Source: JASLEW01 sp035544875
GTDB lineage: Bacteria; Acidobacteriota; Thermoanaerobaculia; Multivoradales; UBA5704
Direction of reading: 5' to 3'
Assembly (NCBI GenBank): GCA_035544875.1
Contig: DASZZP010000086.1
Location: 1-64,000 of the forward strand
DNA: 64,000 bases
The notes beneath the pieces are model-generated. The model did not search any database, was not told the DNA's origin, and was given only the letters and a program-made list of their open reading frames with translations. The position numbers were made by a program, and so were the translations under genes. This document shows, in pieces, positions 60,177-64,000 of this stretch (position 1 is its first letter; every line of letters starts with the position of its first letter).

Positions 60177-60316
60177 GAGGCCTGCGATTATGCCCCAACC
60201 GGCCGAGTCATCGCTCGCGGTCCGCGCTCGCCCCTACTCGCTGGGCGACACGGGGCAGCCCCACCGGGATAGAGTGCTGTCGTTTTGCGACCCTCCCGGC
60301 GAGAGGACAGGTCTGT

Positions 60317-63300
60317 CTACCGGAAGTCGTAGCTCGGAATGGCGAGCATTTCGGAGAGAGCCCAGAAGCGTTCGCCGCGGACCGAAAGGGTACCGTCGCG
60401 TTTCTGCACGACGCCTTCGACGACCAGGCCGGGCGAGCCGACGATGAGCCGGCGATGGCGCTGCAGGAGGTCGGGCGTGATGATGGCTTGCGACATGCCG
60501 GTCTCGTCCTCGAGGGTGAGGAAGAGGAGCCCCTTGGCGGTGCCGGGGCGCTGGCGGACGATCACCGAGCCGGCGGTGCGCACCCGGTCGCCGTTGCGGT
60601 AGCGGTCGAGGTCGACGGCGGCGACCACCCCCCGCTTCTTGAGCTGCGCCCGCCGGTAGGAGAGCGGATGGGGTCCCAGGGTCAGCTGGGTGCCGGCGTA
60701 ATCGGCCTGGGTCTCCTCGATGGGGGTCATCTCGGTCAGCGGTGAGGGTTCGGGGTCGTCGAGGCTCTCCAGCAGCGGTCCGGACGGTTTGCCGAGGCGC
60801 GCCACCTGCCACAGGGCGGCGCGGCGGCTGATGCCGAAGCAGGCGAGGGCGCCGATGCCGGCCAGCGTCTGGAGCTCGTGGTCGCGCAGGTCGCAGCGCC
60901 GGACGAGGTCGTCGGGGGTGGCGAAAGGGACCCGTGCCTGCTCTTCCTCGATGGCCTGCCCGGCCTTGACGCGCAGGCCGCGGATGTAACGGAGCCCCAG
61001 GCGGATCGCGCCCGCCGGCGCCGGAAATGGGCCTGTCTCCGGCGTTGCGCTCGGTCGGACTCGCTCAACGTACTGCTCGTACGCCTCGCTCGTCCGGCCT
61101 TCGCGCGCCTTGGATCCAGGCCCATTTGCGGCGTCGGGCGCCTCCGCGCCCGGTCGCTCCTCCCAGCGGCACCTCCACCCCGAGTGCACGACGTCGATCG
61201 GCCGGATCTCGACGCCGCGCCGCGCGGCGTCCTTGACCAGGGTCGCCGGGTGGTAGAAACCCATCGGCCAGGCGTTGAGCAGCCCGAGATAGAAGGCAGT
61301 GGGGTGATGGGCCTTGAGGTAGGCGCTGGCGTAGGCGATGAGCGCGAAGCTCGCGGCATGAGATTCCGGAAAGCCGTAGAGCGCAAACGAGGTGATGCCC
61401 TTGACGATGGTTTCCTGGGCCTCGCCGGTGATGCCGCGCTCGTTCATGCCGGTGCGCAGCCGGGCTTCGATCGCCTGCATGCGTTCGGCAGAGCGCTTGA
61501 AACCCATCGCCCGCCGCAGCTCCTCGGCCTCGCCGCCGCTGAAGCCGGCCGCCACCATGGCGATGCGCAGCAGCTGCTCCTGGAAGATCGGCACCCCGAG
61601 CGTCCGCTTCAGGATCGGCTCGAGGCTCGGGTGGGGGTAGGTCACCGGCTGGCGGCCGACCCGCCGCTCGAAGAAGGGGCTCGCCATGTTGCCGGCGATC
61701 GGACCGGGACGGATGATCGCCACCTGGATCACCAGGTCGTAGAAGTGGCGCGGGCTGTTGCGCGGCAGCGAGGCCATCTGCGCCCGGCTCTCCACCTGGA
61801 AGACGCCCACCGTGTCGGCGCGCCGCAGCATCTCGTACACCTTCGGGTCATCGGGCGGCAGGTGCGCGAGGTCGATCTGCACCCCCTCGCGGCTGCGGAT
61901 GGTCGGCACCGCCTCCTCCAGGGCGTTGAGCATTCCCAGGCCCAGCAGGTCGACCTTGATGATGCCGAGGTCGGCGCAGTCGTCCTTGTCCCACTGCACC
62001 ACGACCCGGCCCGGCATCGCGGCCGGCTCGAGCGGCACCACCTCGTCGAGGCGGCCGGCGGCGAGCACCATGCCGCCCGAATGCTGCCCGAGGTGGCGGG
62101 GCAGGTTGTGGATGCGGGTCCACATCTCGGTGAACAGGCGCATGCGCTGCTCGCCGGGGTCGAACCCGGCGGCGGCGAGCTCGGCGTTGAACGACTTGTC
62201 ATCGCCGCGCGCCAGGTCGTAGTTGAAGGAGCCGAGCTGGCCGGCGAGCTTGTCGATCTGCTCCGCCGAGTAGCCGAATGCCTTGGCCACCTCGCGGGTG
62301 GCCGAGCGGTCGCGGTAGGTGATGACGTTGGCGGTCATCGCCGCGCCGTGCGCGCCGTAGCGCTGGTAGACGTGCTGGATGACCCGTTCGCGCTGGTCGC
62401 CCGAGGGGAGGTCGAGGTCGATGTCCGGCCACTCGCCGCGCTCCTCGGAGAGGAAGCGCTCGAACAGCAGGTCCATCTTCACCGGGTCGACCGCGGTGAT
62501 CGACAGCGCGTAGCAGACCGCGCTATTGGCGGCCGAGCCGCGCCCCTGGACCAGGATGCCGCGCTCGAGGCAGAAGCGGACGATGTCCCAGACGATCAGG
62601 AAATAGCCGGCGAGGTCGAGCTTGTCGATCAGGTCGAGCTCTTTCTGGATCTGCGCCTGGGCCTTGCCGGTGAGCGGACGGAAGCGCCCGCGGGCGCCGT
62701 TCCAGGCGACGTGCCGCAGGTAGGAGGAAGGGGTCTCGCCCGGCGGCAGCGGGTAGGCGGGGAAGCGATAGCCGAGATCGGCCAGGGTGAAGTCGAGCCG
62801 CGCGGCGAGATCGGCGGTGGCGGCGATGGCCTCCGGCAGGTCGGCGAACAGCCGCTCCATCTCGGCGCCGCTCTTCAAGTGCCGTTCCCGATGGCCGGCG
62901 AGCAGCCCGCCTGCCGCGTCGAGCGTGGTGTGAGTGCGGATCGCGGTCAGCACGTCGTGCAGCGGCTTGTCCGCGGGGGCGGCGTAGCGCGTGCCGTTGG
63001 TGGCGAGGAGCGGCAGCCGGAGCTGCCGGGCGAGGTCGACGAGCGCCCGGTTGCGGTGCTCCTGGTCGCGCCGGCGATGGCGCTGCAGCTCGACGTGGAG
63101 GCGCCCCGGGAAGATCGCGGCGAGCCGTTCGAGAAGCCGCCGCGCGTTCTTCAGGGGGTCGGCGAAAACATCGCAGATTTGCCCGGAGGGCCCCAAGGCC
63201 GGGTAGGGACCCGGCCGCCCAACTAAGGCCGGGCAGGGACCTGGCCGCCCAACTAAGGCCGGGTAGGGACCCGGCCGCCCAACTAAGGCCGGGCAGGGAC

Positions 63301-64000
63301 CCGGCCGCCCAATAAATGCCCCGCCCGGCGCGAGTGCCTGCGCCAGCGGCCCTTCCCCTCCCCCGGTCAGGCAGTGGAGGCCGCCGGCGTGCTCGGCGAT
63401 CAGCTCCCAGGTGGCACGCGCCTCGCCTTTGGGGTGGCCGAGCGCCGCGGCGGTGAGCAGCCGGCAGAGGTTGCGGTAGCCGGCCCGGCTCTCGACCAGC
63501 AGGGTGAGCCGGGCGGCAGGCGGCTCGCGGTTTGGTAGCGACCCGGCCGGCTGTGGCGGCGGCTCCGGCACTATTCCGAGGGGTCCTCGGGGTCCCAGGG
63601 GTCCTCTGGGATCGATCCCTTGCGGCGGTCCCGGCTTCTCCGCGAGCACGATCTCCGCGCCGACCAGCGCCCGCACCCCCGCCTGCCGGGCTGCCTGGTA
63701 GAAGCGCGGCGCGCCATAGACGCCGTTGACGTCGACCAGCGCCACCGCCGGCAGCTCGACGGCCGCCGCCCGCTGCATCAGGTCTTCGGGCAGCGAGGCC
63801 CCTCTCAGGAACGAGAACGCCGAGGCGGCGTGCAGCTCGATGTAAGGAGTCTGGCGAGTCCTGGAGCGCGCCTTGGGGCGGCTCTTGCTGAGGGTTTCCG
63901 CGCCGGGGGGAGTGGGCGCCGCGCGCGGTCTGGAGTACGACCGCTGCCTGGACTTCTCCTTGCGCGCCCCCGGCGAGGTGGCGAGCCCCGCCGGCGAAGA
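60317..64000 (-). CDS. dnaE2: Error-prone DNA polymerase DnaE2 (ImuC), 5' end outside window
   Basis: At least 1227 residues of a C-family polymerase used in damage-induced mutagenesis. The frame is open to the right edge. The PHP domain begins YIELHAASAFSFLRGASLPE about 55 codons inside the edge; before it lies a Ser/Arg/Pro-rich extension. The polymerase core has QGRGSAANSAVCYALSITAV and ERGEWPDIDLDLPSGDQRE with the catalytic Asp pair, then the HhH and OB-fold regions near the C-terminus (YAGTQLTLGPHPLSYRRAQL). Two in-frame DNA repeats lie inside: 4 x 30 bp (residues VGRPGPYPAL repeated) in the PHP part, and a 103-bp near-palindrome before the C-terminal domain. The C-terminus is complete. 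No ImuA/ImuB seen. Confidence 0.95.
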   Translation of the reverse strand, partial: SSPAGLATSPGARKEKSRQRSYSRPRAAPTPPGAETLSKSRPKARSRTRQTPYIELHAASAFSFLRGASLPEDLMQRAAAVELPAVALVDVNGVYGAPRFYQAARQAGVRALVGAEIVLAEKPGPPQGIDPRGPLGPRGPLGIVPEPPPQPAGSLPNREPPAARLTLLVESRAGYRNLCRLLTAAALGHPKGEARATWELIAEHAGGLHCLTGGGEGPLAQALAPGGAFIGRPGPCPALVGRPGPYPALVGRPGPCPALVGRPGPYPALGPSGQICDVFADPLKNARRLLERLAAIFPGRLHVELQRHRRRDQEHRNRALVDLARQLRLPLLATNGTRYAAPADKPLHDVLTAIRTHTTLDAAGGLLAGHRERHLKSGAEMERLFADLPEAIAATADLAARLDFTLADLGYRFPAYPLPPGETPSSYLRHVAWNGARGRFRPLTGKAQAQIQKELDLIDKLDLAGYFLIVWDIVRFCLERGILVQGRGSAANSAVCYALSITAVDPVKMDLLFERFLSEERGEWPDIDLDLPSGDQRERVIQHVYQRYGAHGAAMTANVITYRDRSATREVAKAFGYSAEQIDKLAGQLGSFNYDLARGDDKSFNAELAAAGFDPGEQRMRLFTEMWTRIHNLPRHLGQHSGGMVLAAGRLDEVVPLEPAAMPGRVVVQWDKDDCADLGIIKVDLLGLGMLNALEEAVPTIRSREGVQIDLAHLPPDDPKVYEMLRRADTVGVFQVESRAQMASLPRNSPRHFYDLVIQVAIIRPGPIAGNMASPFFERRVGRQPVTYPHPSLEPILKRTLGVPIFQEQLLRIAMVAAGFSGGEAEELRRAMGFKRSAERMQAIEARLRTGMNERGITGEAQETIVKGITSFALYGFPESHAASFALIAYASAYLKAHHPTAFYLGLLNAWPMGFYHPATLVKDAARRGVEIRPIDVVHSGWRCRWEERPGAEAPDAANGPGSKAREGRTSEAYEQYVERVRPSATPETGPFPAPAGAIRLGLRYIRGLRVKAGQAIEEEQARVPFATPDDLVRRCDLRDHELQTLAGIGALACFGISRRAALWQVARLGKPSGPLLESLDDPEPSPLTEMTPIEETQADYAGTQLTLGPHPLSYRRAQLKKRGVVAAVDLDRYRNGDRVRTAGSVIVRQRPGTAKGLLFLTLEDETGMSQAIITPDLLQRHRRLIVGSPGLVVEGVVQKRDGTLSVRGERFWALSEMLAIPSYDFR
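61025..61127. repeat. 103-bp near-palindrome inside dnaE2
   Basis: Terminal inverted repeats AAATGGGCCTG (61025-61035) and CAGGCCCATTT (61117-61127) are perfect. Inner segments (for example GTCGGAC / CGTCCGG and CGTAC / GTACG) continue the symmetry imperfectly. It encodes a charged, low-complexity segment of about 35-40 residues (SKAREGRTSEAYEQYVERVR) placed where most DnaE2 proteins have a short loop. Confidence 0.65.
63195..63314. repeat. Four tandem 30-bp hairpin repeats inside dnaE2
   Basis: Units at 63195, 63225, 63255 and 63285. Each contains GGCCGGGT-AGGG-ACCCGGCC or a close variant, so each can form its own 8-bp hairpin. The unit length keeps the frame and encodes the decapeptide VGRPGPYPAL/VGRPGPCPAL. 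It lies between two conserved parts of the PHP region. Confidence 0.9.

Noticed and set aside
60878..63226. A 782-residue open frame on the plus strand opposite dnaE2
   Set aside because: Composition is His/Arg/Gly/Ala-rich with no domain, and it mirrors the highly biased dnaE2 codons. Antisense frames stay open in GC-rich genes.
63195..63314. Four regularly spaced 30-bp repeats considered as a CRISPR array
   Set aside because: Units are directly adjacent with no spacers, in frame within dnaE2, and no cas genes are present.

Overview
The window is very GC-rich, densely coded and strongly biased to G/C in third codon positions. The gene set (secreted TPR-CHAT protein with a DUF4384-type lipoprotein, zinc-ribbon TPR protein, LigD, DnaE2/ImuC, two BON-domain proteins, PIN-PhoH) fits a chromosomal segment of an aerobic soil-type bacterium. 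Acidobacteriota is my best guess, from gene content only; no rRNA or tRNA gene is present to confirm it.

Layout. 0-7.5 kb: end of an IS630-type transposase, 3-hydroxybutyryl-CoA dehydrogenase, a zinc-ribbon/TPR protein, prolyl-tRNA synthetase, a repeat-filled gap, a LamG-like membrane protein with a small partner, and a HEAT-repeat protein. 7.5-15.2 kb: a tightly coupled minus-strand operon encoding a metzincin metalloprotease, a DUF4384-like lipoprotein, a secreted TPR-CHAT (clan CD) protein, an 80-residue peptide and a radical SAM enzyme. 15.3-24.4 kb: small conserved protein, metallophosphoesterase, S51-like peptidase, LOG-family protein, PIN-PhoH, a decayed toxin-antitoxin pair, an EamA transporter, then a radical SAM protein followed by an aspartate-carbamoyltransferase-like enzyme. 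24.4-28.5 kb: a two-gene SIR2/STAND-NTPase operon with more A/T-ending codons, a likely acquired defence system. 28.6-35 kb: an ATP-grasp protein divergent from a complete branched-chain amino-acid-type ABC importer in which permease and ATPase are fused. 35-44.4 kb: L,D-transpeptidase, LigD and a small basic protein (one operon), two BON proteins, a membrane-anchored peptidase and a DAACS symporter. 44.9-54 kb: a seven-gene minus-strand catabolic operon (three xanthine-dehydrogenase-family subunits, amidase, FdrA, DUF1116, cyclase/hydrolase). 54-64 kb: amidohydrolase, secreted caspase-like protease, phospholipase C-like enzyme, PAP2-type protein, TSUP permease, and DnaE2 running off the right edge.

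Themes. Two systems deserve attention: the metzincin/DUF4384/CHAT/peptide/radical SAM operon and the split SIR2 + pentapeptide-tailed STAND pair. A third theme is DNA structure. Families of hairpin-forming dispersed repeats sit between genes (5.1-5.6, 20.2-20.3, 41.05-41.16 and 44.48-44.89 kb). One family shows compensatory changes in its stem and also occurs in frame inside a permease gene. Other palindromic repeats lie in frame in hbd, ligD and dnaE2, so hairpin repeats appear tolerated inside proteins.
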